Notes under the pieces: generated by a model
What the model saw: only the letters and a program-made list of their open reading frames with translations
The model's database searches: none
What the model was told of the DNA's origin: nothing
Translations under genes and position numbers: made by a program
In this document: piece by piece, positions 26,375-34,920 of the stretch
Layout: every line of letters starts with the position of its first letter
Position numbering within the stretch: position 1 is the stretch's first letter
Assembly: GCF_014638275.1 (NCBI RefSeq)
Contig: NZ_BMFJ01000005.1
Span: 1 to 64,000, forward strand
From: Primorskyibacter flagellatus
GTDB lineage: Bacteria > Pseudomonadota > Alphaproteobacteria > Rhodobacterales > Rhodobacteraceae
DNA length: 64,000 nt
Reading direction: 5' to 3'

Positions 26375-27613
26375 ATGAAGAAACTTACCAAAGCGTTGGC
26401 CGTATTATCAATGTTCGGCGGAGCAATGTTTGGCACCCAGGCGCTGGCCGAGCCATTCAAGATCGGCATCTGCTACGATCTCAGCAAAGCCTATACCTTT
26501 GCCACGCCGCAGGTTTCGCAGGCCGCGATGGACCTTGCCAAGCTCATCAACATGAAGGGCGGCATCGGTGGGGAACCGGTCGAAGTCATCGTGCGTGACC
26601 ACGGGAACGAACCGCAGCGCGGAATCGAGTGCTACTCGAAACTCAGCCGCGAGGGCGTCTTTGTTTTCGATACCCTGTCCACTCCGGTGTCTCTGGCTAT
26701 CCTGCCGCGGGCCATGGAAGACGGGCGTATCCTGATGCAGTCTCTTGTCGGGCGCGGCGATGCCGTTGATGGCACCGTCTTCGATTGGGTCTATCCGATC
26801 GGGCCGACCTATTGGGGACAGGCCGCCAACGATGTCGCCTACATCAAGCAATTGAATGACGGCGATCTGTCAGATGTGAAGGTCGGGTTTGTTTACTTCG
26901 ATTATCCCTTCGGGCAGGAGCCGATCGAGATCCTGGAAACCCTGTCCGAGAAAGAGGGTTTCGAGCTTGAACTGTACCCCGTGCCACTGCCTGGCAGCGA
27001 CCAGGCCGGCGTGTGGTCCAAGGTGCGCCGCGACAAGCCCGATCATGTGATCGTCTGGATGCTGGGCGGTGCCCATGTGGTTGCCTCGAAAGAGATGAAG
27101 CGCAATCGCATTCCGATGGACAAATACATCTCGGTCAACTGGCTGAACGAAGTCGATATCGCCAACATCGGTAAAGAGGCCGCCAAAGGTATCAAGCGCG
27201 GGACCAATGTCGTGGGCGGTCAGGATATTGCCCTGTATCAGGAAATCATGGCCGAGCTTTATGACAAGGGCGAGGGATCCGGCCCGATCGAGAAGACGCA
27301 GGACGTTTTCTACAACACCGGGCTGGCCATGTATTCTATCATGTTCGAAGCCGCGCGCAAGGCGGCGGAAGCCGAGGGGCTGCCGATCACTCCGACATCC
27401 TACAAGGCCGGACTGGAGTCGCTTGAGGGCTATGACGCGAACGGGCTGATGGCCCCCATTACGGTGACGGCCGAAGATCATGGCGGCGGGGGCAAGACCC
27501 GTATCGAAATGTGGGACGGAGAGACTTGGGTGCCGCAAACCGACTGGATCTCTGAGTACACGGACGTTGTGTGGGGTGTGGTTAAAGAGAGTTCCGCGAA
27601 ATACGAGCAGTGA
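26375..27613 (+). CDS. ABC transporter substrate-binding protein 1 (Peripla_BP_6 type)
   Basis: A 412-residue periplasmic binding protein with a signal peptide (residues 1-25, cut after TQALA). The mature start FKIGICYDLSKAYTFATPQV and later segments VEVIVRDHGNEPQRGIECY and FGQEPIEILETLSEKEGFEL are typical of the leucine/amide-binding fold. It is followed directly by a close paralogue. Ribosome binding site AGGGAGG precedes the ATG. In this transporter class such proteins bind amino acids, aromatic acids or other carboxylates; the ligand here is unknown. Confidence 0.94.
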   Translation: MKKLTKALAVLSMFGGAMFGTQALAEPFKIGICYDLSKAYTFATPQVSQAAMDLAKLINMKGGIGGEPVEVIVRDHGNEPQRGIECYSKLSREGVFVFDTLSTPVSLAILPRAMEDGRILMQSLVGRGDAVDGTVFDWVYPIGPTYWGQAANDVAYIKQLNDGDLSDVKVGFVYFDYPFGQEPIEILETLSEKEGFELELYPVPLPGSDQAGVWSKVRRDKPDHVIVWMLGGAHVVASKEMKRNRIPMDKYISVNWLNEVDIANIGKEAAKGIKRGTNVVGGQDIALYQEIMAELYDKGEGSGPIEKTQDVFYNTGLAMYSIMFEAARKAAEAEGLPITPTSYKAGLESLEGYDANGLMAPITVTAEDHGGGGKTRIEMWDGETWVPQTDWISEYTDVVWGVVKESSAKYEQ

Positions 27614-27710
27614 ATGACTGATTGCAGGAAGTGTGACGCTACGCGGGGCGGCAGTGGCGCTTACGAAACGGTATCACCGCCCTACACTAAACCAACGGGA
27701 GAGAGATAAC

Positions 27711-28961
27711 ATGAAAGTCAAACAGCACATTAAGGCAGTGGCCGTTGCTACTGCACTGGCAGCAAGCGCGACTGTTGCCTCAGCGCAGGACAAGGAGCCT
27801 ATCCGCTTCGGACTCTGCTTCGACCTTAGTAAATCCTACACGTTCATTTCACCGCAGGTGGCCCAGGCCGCGCAGGACCTGGCGATGTACACCAACGAAA
27901 ATGGCGGTATCGAAGGTCATCCGGTTGAAGTCATCATTCGCGATCACGGCAACGAACCGCAGCGCGGTGTGGAATGCTACGAGCAGCTCAAGCGCGAAGG
28001 CGTGTTCCTGTTCAACTTTCTGTCCACGCCGGTCACGAACGCGGTTTTGCCGCGTGCCATGAAGGACGGTAACGTACTGATGCAGTCTTTCGTTGGCCGC
28101 GGTGACGCGGTGGACGGCGAAGTGTTCGAATGGGTTTTCCCGGTCGGTCCGACGTACTGGCAGCAGGCGGCAAATGACGTTGCCTTCATCAAGGGTCAGA
28201 TGGGCGGTGACTTGAGCAAGGCGAAGATCGGGTTCATCTATCTGGATTATCCCTTTGGCCAGGAACCGATCGAGATCCTGAAAACGCTTTCCGAAAAGGA
28301 AGGGTTCGAGTTGGAGCTGTATCCCGTACCGCTTCCCGGGTCGGATCAGGCCGGCGCATGGAGCAAAATCCGCCGCGACAAGCCTGACTACGTGATCAGC
28401 TGGCTGCTGGCGGGCGGGCATGTGGTCGCCTCGAAGGAAATGCGCCGCAACCGTTTCCCGATCGACCGATATCTGTCGGTGAACTGGCTGAACGAAGTCG
28501 ATATCGCCAATATCGGCGCACAAGAGGCGAAAGGCATCCTGCGCGGGACCAACGTGGCCGGTGGCCAGGAAGTTCCGATCGTCAAGACGATGCTGGACAC
28601 CTACTATGCCAATGGCAAGGGCAGCGGTCCCGAGAGCCTGGTGCGCGACGTGTACTACAACACGGGCATGGCGATCTACTCGGCCGGTTTCGAAGCCGCG
28701 CGGATCGCAATTACTGAAAACGGTTGGCCGATCACACCGGAAAGCATGAAGAATGCCTATGAATCGATCGAGAACTTCGATGGAAACGGCATCATGGCCC
28801 CGGTTACAGTGACCGACAAAGACCACGGTGGTGGCGGCAAGACCCGGGTCGAGCAGTGGAATGGCGAAACCTGGGTTCCGCTGACCGACTGGAGCGCCGA
28901 CTATCTTGACGTTGTTTGGGATGTCATCAAGCACAGCTCCGCGACGTTCACCGTCGAATAA
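27711..28961 (+). CDS. ABC transporter substrate-binding protein 2, paralogue of protein 1
   Basis: A 416-residue periplasmic binding protein with a signal peptide (residues 1-25, ending ATVASAQ). It aligns without gaps to the preceding binding protein over long stretches (for example VRDHGNEPQRG/IRDHGNEPQRG, YPFGQEPIEIL and WLNEVDIANIG in both); I estimate about 70 percent identity. The ATG at 27711 follows GGAGAGA; the 26 codons upstream are unlikely to be translated. A strong hairpin follows the gene. Two tandem binding proteins for one permease may widen the ligand range. Confidence 0.94.
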   Translation: MKVKQHIKAVAVATALAASATVASAQDKEPIRFGLCFDLSKSYTFISPQVAQAAQDLAMYTNENGGIEGHPVEVIIRDHGNEPQRGVECYEQLKREGVFLFNFLSTPVTNAVLPRAMKDGNVLMQSFVGRGDAVDGEVFEWVFPVGPTYWQQAANDVAFIKGQMGGDLSKAKIGFIYLDYPFGQEPIEILKTLSEKEGFELELYPVPLPGSDQAGAWSKIRRDKPDYVISWLLAGGHVVASKEMRRNRFPIDRYLSVNWLNEVDIANIGAQEAKGILRGTNVAGGQEVPIVKTMLDTYYANGKGSGPESLVRDVYYNTGMAIYSAGFEAARIAITENGWPITPESMKNAYESIENFDGNGIMAPVTVTDKDHGGGGKTRVEQWNGETWVPLTDWSADYLDVVWDVIKHSSATFTVE

Positions 28962-28966
28962 GACAG

Positions 28967-29000
28967 AGCTTCCCCGCGGCAGACATGTCGCGGGGAAGCT
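28967..29000 (+). terminator. hairpin after tandem binding-protein genes
   Basis: A perfect 12-bp stem AGCTTCCCCGCG/CGCGGGGAAGCT with a 10-base loop, 5 bp after the second binding-protein stop. It lacks a strong T-run, so it may act as a partial terminator or as an RNA-stabilising 3' end that leaves binding-protein mRNA in excess over the downstream crotonase and ETF genes. Confidence 0.6.
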
Positions 29001-29040
29001 TTCCGCAGTTAGATTGTCCCGAGAAAGCGAAGCAGGTATC

Positions 29041-29817
29041 ATGAGCCCCATTGACGTGAAGATCGAAGACGGAATTGCGACCGTCTGTATCAACCGGCCC
29101 GAACGTAAAAACGCGCTTTCCGTGGCGGCGACGAACGGGCTGACCGACGCTTGGGAGAAGATCGAGGCGGATGACAGCGTTCGTGTGGCCATTCTGACTT
29201 CTGCCGATTGCGGCGTTTTCAGCGCCGGACTGGATCTGAAGGAAGCCACACAAATCGCACGCGACGAGGGTGTCGATATTCTGACCAAGATGCGCGACCC
29301 GTTTCACGAGACCATGCGCGCCTGCAAGAAACCGATCATCGCGGCGATGACAGGGTCGCTGATGGCGGGCGGCATGATGCTGACCTTGAATTGCGATCTG
29401 CGGGTCGGTCTCAAGGGGACCAAGGTCGGTATCACCGAAGTAAAGATCGGTCGTGGATCGCCCTGGGCATCGCCGGCACTGTCCATGCTACCGCAGCCCA
29501 TCCTTATGGAAATCGTTCTGACCGGCGACTTGATGCCGATCGAGCGCCTGCACGAATACGGGTTCACCAACTATATCGAAGACACTCCCGATGCTGTCCG
29601 CGCAAGGGCATTTGACCTTGCCAAACGCATTGCCAGCGCGGCCCCGCTGTCGGTTGTTGCCGCGAAAGGCGGCGTTCGCGCGACCATGGACCTGGGCTGT
29701 GCGGGTGGCCTGAAAGAGGGCAAGCGCCTTCACGAGGTGGTTTACGCCAGCAACGACGCGATTGAAGGCCCAAAGGCCTTTGCTGAAAAGCGAGCACCCG
29801 TCTGGACCGGGACCTGA
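29041..29817 (+). CDS. enoyl-CoA hydratase/isomerase family protein 1
   Basis: A 258-residue crotonase-fold protein beginning MSPIDVKIEDGIATVCINRP. The oxyanion-hole segments are FSAGLDLKE and MTGSLMAGGMMLTLNCDLRV. Of the two hydratase Glu positions, the first (within GGMMLTLNCD) is Met while the second is kept in GITEVKIGRG, so simple hydration by the standard two-Glu mechanism is doubtful; isomerase or another crotonase reaction is possible. A longer frame overlapping the binding-protein gene was rejected because the ATG at 29041 matches the family start. It is followed 11 bp later by a second crotonase. Confidence 0.88.
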   Translation: MSPIDVKIEDGIATVCINRPERKNALSVAATNGLTDAWEKIEADDSVRVAILTSADCGVFSAGLDLKEATQIARDEGVDILTKMRDPFHETMRACKKPIIAAMTGSLMAGGMMLTLNCDLRVGLKGTKVGITEVKIGRGSPWASPALSMLPQPILMEIVLTGDLMPIERLHEYGFTNYIEDTPDAVRARAFDLAKRIASAAPLSVVAAKGGVRATMDLGCAGGLKEGKRLHEVVYASNDAIEGPKAFAEKRAPVWTGT

Positions 29818-29828
29818 TGGAGACTTGA

Positions 29829-30611
29829 ATGACTAAGCTTATTCGCCTGGACAGGGAAGGCCCTGTCGGAATCCTGCGTTTTCTTCAGCCGACAAAACGC
29901 AACCCTTACAGCATCGGGTTCGTCGAAGAACTGGTGGCGCTTCTGCGCGAAGCCGAACGGGACGCTACGATCCGTGTCGTTGTTATGACCGGTGGCAATC
30001 ATTTCAGCAGCGGCGGCGATCTTGTCGGGTTTCAGTCCGAGATCGCCAAAGGCGCGCGGGCGACGTCGGAAATGGTGGACCTGGTTCACGATGGCGGACG
30101 CGCGGCCTATCTGTTTCGCAAACCTCTGATTTCCGCGGTATGCGGCGTGGCTTTTGGCGCGGGCCTCAGCCTGGCCTTGTCGGCGGACATTGTCGTTGCC
30201 GCCGAAGATGCCCGGCTGTGCGAAGTATTTGCACGCGTCGGCGGTTGTCCCGACACGGGATCAAGCTGGCTGCTTCAGCAGCGCGCCGGTGCGGGCGTTG
30301 CCCGGATGCTTGTGCTCACGGGCCGTGAAATCGACGGGCGCACCGCCAGGGACCTGCGCGTTGTCGAAGAATGCGTGCCGGCCAACCAGGTCGAGGTACG
30401 GGCGCTGGAAATTGCCCGCGAGATTGCAACGCACCCGATGTTTGGCGTTCAGACCGCCAAGCGTGTGATGCGCGCCGCAGCCGAGTGCAGCTATCTCGAG
30501 GCGCTGGATATCGAGCGCGATGCCCAAAGCGTTTTGCTGTGCGCGCATGACTTTCCCGAGGCCATGAAAGCGTTTTCGGAAAAAAGAACTCCAGAATTCA
30601 AAGACCGTTAG
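29829..30611 (+). CDS. enoyl-CoA hydratase/isomerase family protein 2
   Basis: A 260-residue crotonase-fold protein. It has VGILRFLQPTKRNPYSIGFVEEL at the start, FSSGGDLVGF and AVCGVAFGAGLSLALSADIVVA at the oxyanion hole, and EVFARVGGCPDTGSSWLL where the second Glu region lies; here an Asp (PDTG) replaces the Glu pattern, as in PaaG-like isomerases. Both canonical hydratase Glu residues appear absent. It precedes the ETF genes by 42 bp and shares the transcription unit begun at operator site 2. Confidence 0.88.
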   Translation: MTKLIRLDREGPVGILRFLQPTKRNPYSIGFVEELVALLREAERDATIRVVVMTGGNHFSSGGDLVGFQSEIAKGARATSEMVDLVHDGGRAAYLFRKPLISAVCGVAFGAGLSLALSADIVVAAEDARLCEVFARVGGCPDTGSSWLLQQRAGAGVARMLVLTGREIDGRTARDLRVVEECVPANQVEVRALEIAREIATHPMFGVQTAKRVMRAAAECSYLEALDIERDAQSVLLCAHDFPEAMKAFSEKRTPEFKDR

Positions 30612-30653
30612 CTCGGTTGAAACCTTATCGCAAAACTCAAGGAGACCACGCCA

Positions 30654-31412
30654 ATGAAGGTACTCGTGCCTGTGAAACGCGTGATCGACTACAACGTGAA
30701 GGTTCGTGTCAAAGCGGACGGAAGCGGTGTCGATCTGGCCAACGTTAAAATGTCGATGAACCCCTTTGACGAAATCGCTGTCGAAGAAGCCATCCGCCTG
30801 AAGGAAGCCGGTAAGGCCGAGGAGGTCGTTGCGGTCTCGATCGGCGTGAAACAGGCCCAGGAAACCCTGCGCACCGCCCTGGCCATGGGTGCAGACCGCG
30901 CGATCTTGGTTGTCGCTGCCGATGACGTGCACACCGACATCGAACCCTTGGCCGTTGCCAAAATCCTCGCCAAGATCGTCGAGGAAGAGCGGCCCGGTCT
31001 GGTTCTGGCGGGCAAACAGGCCATTGACAACGACATGAACGCCACCGGCCAGATGCTGTCGGCCCTGCTGGGCTGGTCGCAGGGTACCTTTGCCTCGGAA
31101 CTGGACATCGACGGTGACAGTGCCGTCGTGACCCGCGAAGTTGACGGCGGCCTGCAGACCATCAAGGTCAAGATGCCCGCGATCGTCACCGTGGACCTGC
31201 GCCTGAACGAGCCGCGCTATGCGTCGCTGCCCAACATCATGAAGGCCAAGAAAAAGCCGCTGGATGAGAAAACCGCCGATGATTACGGCGTTGATGCCAC
31301 GCCGCGTCTGGAAATCGTCAAAACCTCCGAGCCCGCGGCACGCGCGGCCGGTATCATGGTCGGCTCGGTGGACGAGCTGGTCGCAAAACTCAAAGAAGCG
31401 GGGGCTGTATAA
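30654..31412 (+). CDS. etfB: electron transfer flavoprotein beta subunit
   Basis: A 252-residue ETF beta subunit. The N-terminal [20 protein letters not shown], the AMP/FAD-region [20 protein letters not shown] and the ETF-beta signature [11 protein letters not shown] near residue 205 (recognition loop region) identify it. It forms a heterodimer with EtfA, accepts electrons from acyl-CoA dehydrogenases and passes them to ETF:quinone oxidoreductase. AAGGAG precedes the ATG and its stop overlaps the etfA start by one base. A dedicated ETF within the island fits the eight dehydrogenase genes around it; it could also be the cell's only ETF. Confidence 0.97.
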   Translation: MKVLVPVKRVIDYNVKVRVKADGSGVDLANVKMSMNPFDEIAVEEAIRLKEAGKAEEVVAVSIGVKQAQETLRTALAMGADRAILVVAADDVHTDIEPLAVAKILAKIVEEERPGLVLAGKQAIDNDMNATGQMLSALLGWSQGTFASELDIDGDSAVVTREVDGGLQTIKVKMPAIVTVDLRLNEPRYASLPNIMKAKKKPLDEKTADDYGVDATPRLEIVKTSEPAARAAGIMVGSVDELVAKLKEAGAV

Positions 31413-32338
31413 TGGCTGTTCTTCTTCTCGCAGAAGTCTCCGATGGTGAACTGGCAATCGACGCAACCGCCAAGGCCGTGACCGCGGCCAAGGCCCTGGG
31501 CGATGTGACCGTTCTGTGCGCGGGCGCCTCTGCTGCTGCCGCAGGCGACGCCGCCGCCAAGATCGACGGCGTGACCAAGGTTCTGGTCGCCGAAGAAGCA
31601 TCGCTGGGTCACCGCCTGGCCGAACCGACCGCCGCGCTGATCGCATCGCTGGCCGGTGACTATGAACATATCGTCGCCCCGGCCACCACGGACGCCAAGA
31701 ACGTCATGCCGCGCGTTGCCGCGCTGCTGGACGTGATGGTCCTGTCGGACGTGTCCGGCGTTATCGATGGCAAAACGTTCGAGCGCCCGATCTATGCCGG
31801 GAACGCGATTCAAACCGTCAAATCGTCGGATGCGAAAAAGGTCATCACCTTCCGCACCTCGACCTTTGATGCCGCTGGCGAAGGCGGGTCTGCCTCGGTC
31901 GAAAGCATCGGTGCCGGGGACAACCCCGGCCTGTCGGAATGGGTCGAAGACAAGGTCGCCGCATCGGATCGTCCCGAACTGACCTCGGCCGGTGTGGTCG
32001 TGTCCGGTGGGCGCGGCGTCGGCTCCGAAGAGAACTTTGCCCTGATCGAGAAACTGGCCGACAAGCTGGGCGCCGCCGTTGGCGCATCCCGCGCCGCCGT
32101 CGACTCGGGCTTTGCACCGAACGACTGGCAGGTTGGCCAGACCGGCAAGGTGGTCGCGCCTGACCTGTATATCGCCGTTGGCATCTCGGGTGCGATCCAA
32201 CACCTGGCCGGCATGAAGGACAGCAAGATCATCGTCGCGATCAACAAGGACGAAGAAGCCCCGATCTTCCAGGTTGCCGATTACGGTCTGGTTGCCGACC
32301 TGTTCGACGCCGTGCCCGAACTGACCGACAGGCTGTAA
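31412..32338 (+). CDS. etfA: electron transfer flavoprotein alpha subunit
   Basis: A 308-residue ETF alpha subunit. The C-terminal FAD domain is clear: [12 protein letters not shown] near residue 194, [23 protein letters not shown] near residue 225, and [13 protein letters not shown] followed by [19 protein letters not shown]. It binds FAD and completes the electron carrier with EtfB. The unit ends in a strong terminator (32358-32389), showing that transcription from operator site 2 stops here. Confidence 0.97.
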   Translation: MAVLLLAEVSDGELAIDATAKAVTAAKALGDVTVLCAGASAAAAGDAAAKIDGVTKVLVAEEASLGHRLAEPTAALIASLAGDYEHIVAPATTDAKNVMPRVAALLDVMVLSDVSGVIDGKTFERPIYAGNAIQTVKSSDAKKVITFRTSTFDAAGEGGSASVESIGAGDNPGLSEWVEDKVAASDRPELTSAGVVVSGGRGVGSEENFALIEKLADKLGAAVGASRAAVDSGFAPNDWQVGQTGKVVAPDLYIAVGISGAIQHLAGMKDSKIIVAINKDEEAPIFQVADYGLVADLFDAVPELTDRL

Positions 32339-32357
32339 GTCATTGCGAAAAAATTAC

Positions 32358-32389
32358 AAAAAGGCCCGCCTGTTTTGGCGGGCCTTTTT
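32358..32389 (+). terminator. rho-independent terminator after etfA
   Basis: Stem AAAAAGGCCCGCC/GGCGGGCCTTTTT (13 bp, perfect) with loop tgtttt and a built-in T-run. It ends the operon that starts at 19946. Confidence 0.92.
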
Positions 32390-32480
32390 GTACGAGCCGA
32401 ATGGGCGGCGCGTGATTGGATAAATCCGGATGCGCACGGTCCGAAGCCTTGTGACGCCCCGTCAGAACGCCTCGGGTTCA

Positions 32481-32509
32481 TTGCCAGGAAATAAAACGCT
32501 TGTTAGATT
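32481..32509 (+). promoter_or_regulatory. promoter with degenerate palindromic operator, site 3
   Basis: TTGCCA (32481-32486), 17 bp, TAGATT (32504-32509). The right operator arm TGTTAGA (32501-32507) is intact and overlaps the -10, but the left arm TAAAACG matches only 4 of 7. The geometry equals that of site 2, so the dehydrogenase gene 36 bp downstream probably belongs to the same regulon with weaker control. Confidence 0.55.
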
Positions 32510-32544
32510 TCTTCAATGCAAGCATGAACCGATAGGAATAAAAC

Positions 32545-33702
32545 ATGTCTCTGATCAAGAACTCCCCGAGTTGGGCAGTGGATGAACACAAGATGTTCGC
32601 CGATAGTACACGCAGGCTCTTCGATGCAGAGATGGCTCCGAAGATTGAAAAATGGGCGGAGCAGGGAATTGTTGACCGCGACTTCTGGAAAACAGTCGGT
32701 CAGCAGGGTGTCATGGGTGGCTCGATTGCCGAAGAATATGGTGGGTTCGGTGGCGGCATCGGGTTCGACGCGATTACCGTCTACGAGCAGGGGCGCACCG
32801 GTGATACGGGTTGGGGCTATGGGATTCAGTCCATCGTAATCCATTATCTCAACGCATATGGCAGTGAGGAACAGAAGAAAAAGTGGTTGCCGAAACTGGT
32901 CAGCGGCGACAGCGTTGCGGCGATTGCCATGACCGAGCCTGGAACGGGCTCTGACCTCCAGAACGTACAAACCTATGCGGAAAAGGATGGCAACCACTAC
33001 AAGATCAACGGTTCGAAGATCTTTATCACAAACGGGCACACGGCGGATCTCGTTGTTATCGTGGCAAAGACCGATCGCAACGCCGGCGCCAAGGGCGTTT
33101 CGTTGATCGTTCTGGAAACCGAGGGCGCCGAGGGCTTTCGCCGGGGACGGAACCTGAAGAAACTGGGTATGAAAGGTTCGGATACTGCTGAGCTGTTCTT
33201 CGAGGATGTGCGCGTGCCCACGGCGAACCTGCTTGGTCCGGAAGAGGGGCAGGGGTTCTACCAGCTGATGAAGCAGCTGCCTTGGGAGCGGCTGATGATC
33301 GGCATTACCGCGCTCGGTTTTATTGATTTTGCGATCGATGAAACGGTGAAATATGTTCAGGACCGCAAGGCATTTGGAAGCCGGATCATGGACTTCCAGA
33401 ATACACGCTTCAAACTGGCGGAATGCAAAACCAAGGCCGAATTGCTACGTTCCTTCGTAAATGACGGGCTCGCGCGTCTTGAAGCGGGCGAACTTGATGC
33501 GGCCACGGCTTCGATGGCGAAATGGTGGGGCAGCCAGACGCAGAACGAGGTCATGCATGAATGCCTGCAACTGCACGGCGGTTACGGTTTCATGATGGAA
33601 TACCCCATCGCGCGACTTTATGCCGACAGCAGGGTCCAGATGATCTATGGCGGCACCAACGAGATCATGAAGGAACTGATCGCACGCTCGATGGATGTTT
33701 GA
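32545..33702 (+). CDS. acyl-CoA dehydrogenase 2 (long-chain type)
   Basis: A 385-residue acyl-CoA dehydrogenase. The FAD/substrate motifs are AIAMTEPGTGSDLQNVQT and YKINGSKIFITNGHTADL; the C-terminal segment is LHGGYGFMMEYPIARLYADS followed by MIYGGTNEIMKELIARS. The MCAD Glu of YEGT is Gly here, as in long-chain and isovaleryl types, where the catalytic Glu sits about 120 residues earlier. It stands alone between operator site 3 and a shared terminator, convergent with the CaiB/BaiF pair. Confidence 0.94.
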   Translation: MSLIKNSPSWAVDEHKMFADSTRRLFDAEMAPKIEKWAEQGIVDRDFWKTVGQQGVMGGSIAEEYGGFGGGIGFDAITVYEQGRTGDTGWGYGIQSIVIHYLNAYGSEEQKKKWLPKLVSGDSVAAIAMTEPGTGSDLQNVQTYAEKDGNHYKINGSKIFITNGHTADLVVIVAKTDRNAGAKGVSLIVLETEGAEGFRRGRNLKKLGMKGSDTAELFFEDVRVPTANLLGPEEGQGFYQLMKQLPWERLMIGITALGFIDFAIDETVKYVQDRKAFGSRIMDFQNTRFKLAECKTKAELLRSFVNDGLARLEAGELDAATASMAKWWGSQTQNEVMHECLQLHGGYGFMMEYPIARLYADSRVQMIYGGTNEIMKELIARSMDV

Positions 33703-33712
33703 TCCGTCCGGT

Positions 33713-33739
33713 GCCGGGTGGGGCTACTCCCTGCCCGGC
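33713..33739. terminator. shared hairpin between convergent genes
   Basis: An 11-bp stem with two G-T pairs, gccgggtgggg/ctccctgcccggc region, loop ctact, just after the dehydrogenase stop and covering the stop codon of the convergent CaiB/BaiF gene. No T-run is obvious on either strand, so terminator function is tentative. Confidence 0.45.
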
Positions 33740-34902
33740 CCCAGAATTTCGTCGCTGTGTTCCCCAAGTCGCGGGGCCGGGCGATGATCATGTCGCGCAG
33801 GGGTCGCCGAAAAGCGAACCGGCGGGCGTGTCGTCCAGATCGCACCTTCGGTCGGGTGATCAATCCGTTGAAAGAACCCGGTTGCGGCAAGATGGGGATC
33901 GTTCGGCAAATCTGACAGGTTGCGCACTGGCATGGCGGGTATGTCGGCCTGCTCCATGAGGTCAAGCCACTCATCTGTGGTCCGGGTCAGCGCAATGTGC
34001 GCCACCATATCGTATACTGCGCCGATGTTGCGGCTACGGGCGTCCATGTCCGTGACCCAGACATGGTCGATCATGTCATTGCGCCCAACCGTCTTGAAAA
34101 ACCGTGCCCATTGTACGTTGGTGTAAGGCAGAATTGTGATGTAGCCATCTGCGGTCTGAACCGGACGCCGGTGCGGAACCAGCATGCGGGCATAGCCGAA
34201 ATCCTGCGGAGCCTCCTCGAAGGTGGCGCCATCCATATGTTCGGCCAGCAGGAAGGCGGCCAGCGTCTCAAACATCGGAACTTCGACATGCTGGGCCTGT
34301 CCCGTACGCTCGCGGTGGAACAGGGCGCCCATCACGGCATAGGCGGCGGTGACCCCGCCAAGCTTGTCGGCCAGAATTGTCGGGGCATAAGCGGGCGGTG
34401 CCTCGGGGTCGCGCAAGGTTGCCAGGCTGGCCAATCCCGACACCGACTGGACGGAATCGTCGAATGCTGGCTTGGCGGCATAGGGCCCGTCCTGTCCGAA
34501 ACCGGTGGCGGATACCGTGATCAGGTTCGGGTTTTCCTGGCGCAGGGTTTCGGGTTCCAAAGACAATCTGGCAAGCGCCGCAGGCCGGATGCTCGAAATC
34601 ATCACATCGGCATCGATGAGCAGTTTGCGCAACTGATCGAGACCGGTTTGTGTTTTGAGGTCGAGTACGACACTGCGCTTGTTACGGTTGGCCCCCAGAA
34701 AAGCGGCACCCATCAGCTTGTTGCGCGATGGCTGGACCTGGCGAAGAAGATCGCCCTCGGGGCCTTCCACCTTGATCACATCGGCCCCCAGATCGCCCAG
34801 CATCTGCGTCGCCAAAGGTCCGAAAACTACAGAAGTCAGATCGACGATCTTCACGTCTTGAAGGATCGCCTGATTGTTCTCATCGGTCATTTGATTGTCC
34901 AC
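33724..34902 (-). CDS. CaiB/BaiF-family CoA-transferase 2
   Basis: A 392-residue family III CoA-transferase: VKIVDLTSVVFGPLATQMLGDLGADVIKVEGPEGD at the N-terminus, VSATGFGQDGPY and the catalytic Asp179 in PTILADKLGGVTAAYA. The start is either the GTG at 34902, which has AGG at fair spacing, or the ATG at 34890. It lies 18 bp after the stop of another CaiB/BaiF gene, and the two differ strongly in sequence, so they may form a heteromeric enzyme or act on two successive acids. Both are read from the minus-strand promoter of operator site 4. Confidence 0.92.
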   Translation of the reverse strand: MDNQMTDENNQAILQDVKIVDLTSVVFGPLATQMLGDLGADVIKVEGPEGDLLRQVQPSRNKLMGAAFLGANRNKRSVVLDLKTQTGLDQLRKLLIDADVMISSIRPAALARLSLEPETLRQENPNLITVSATGFGQDGPYAAKPAFDDSVQSVSGLASLATLRDPEAPPAYAPTILADKLGGVTAAYAVMGALFHRERTGQAQHVEVPMFETLAAFLLAEHMDGATFEEAPQDFGYARMLVPHRRPVQTADGYITILPYTNVQWARFFKTVGRNDMIDHVWVTDMDARSRNIGAVYDMVAHIALTRTTDEWLDLMEQADIPAMPVRNLSDLPNDPHLAATGFFQRIDHPTEGAIWTTRPPVRFSATPARHDHRPAPRLGEHSDEILGPGRE

Positions 34903-34920
34903 TTAGCTGCCTACCGTTTT

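Noticed and set aside
27849..29288. 479-codon minus-strand open frame across the second ABC binding protein and the following crotonase
   Set aside because: It runs antisense to two clear genes and across their intergenic hairpin, and matches no family.
30261..31646. 461-codon minus-strand open frame across crotonase and etfB
   Set aside because: Antisense shadow of the ETF genes; low-complexity Arg/His/Gly sequence without domains.
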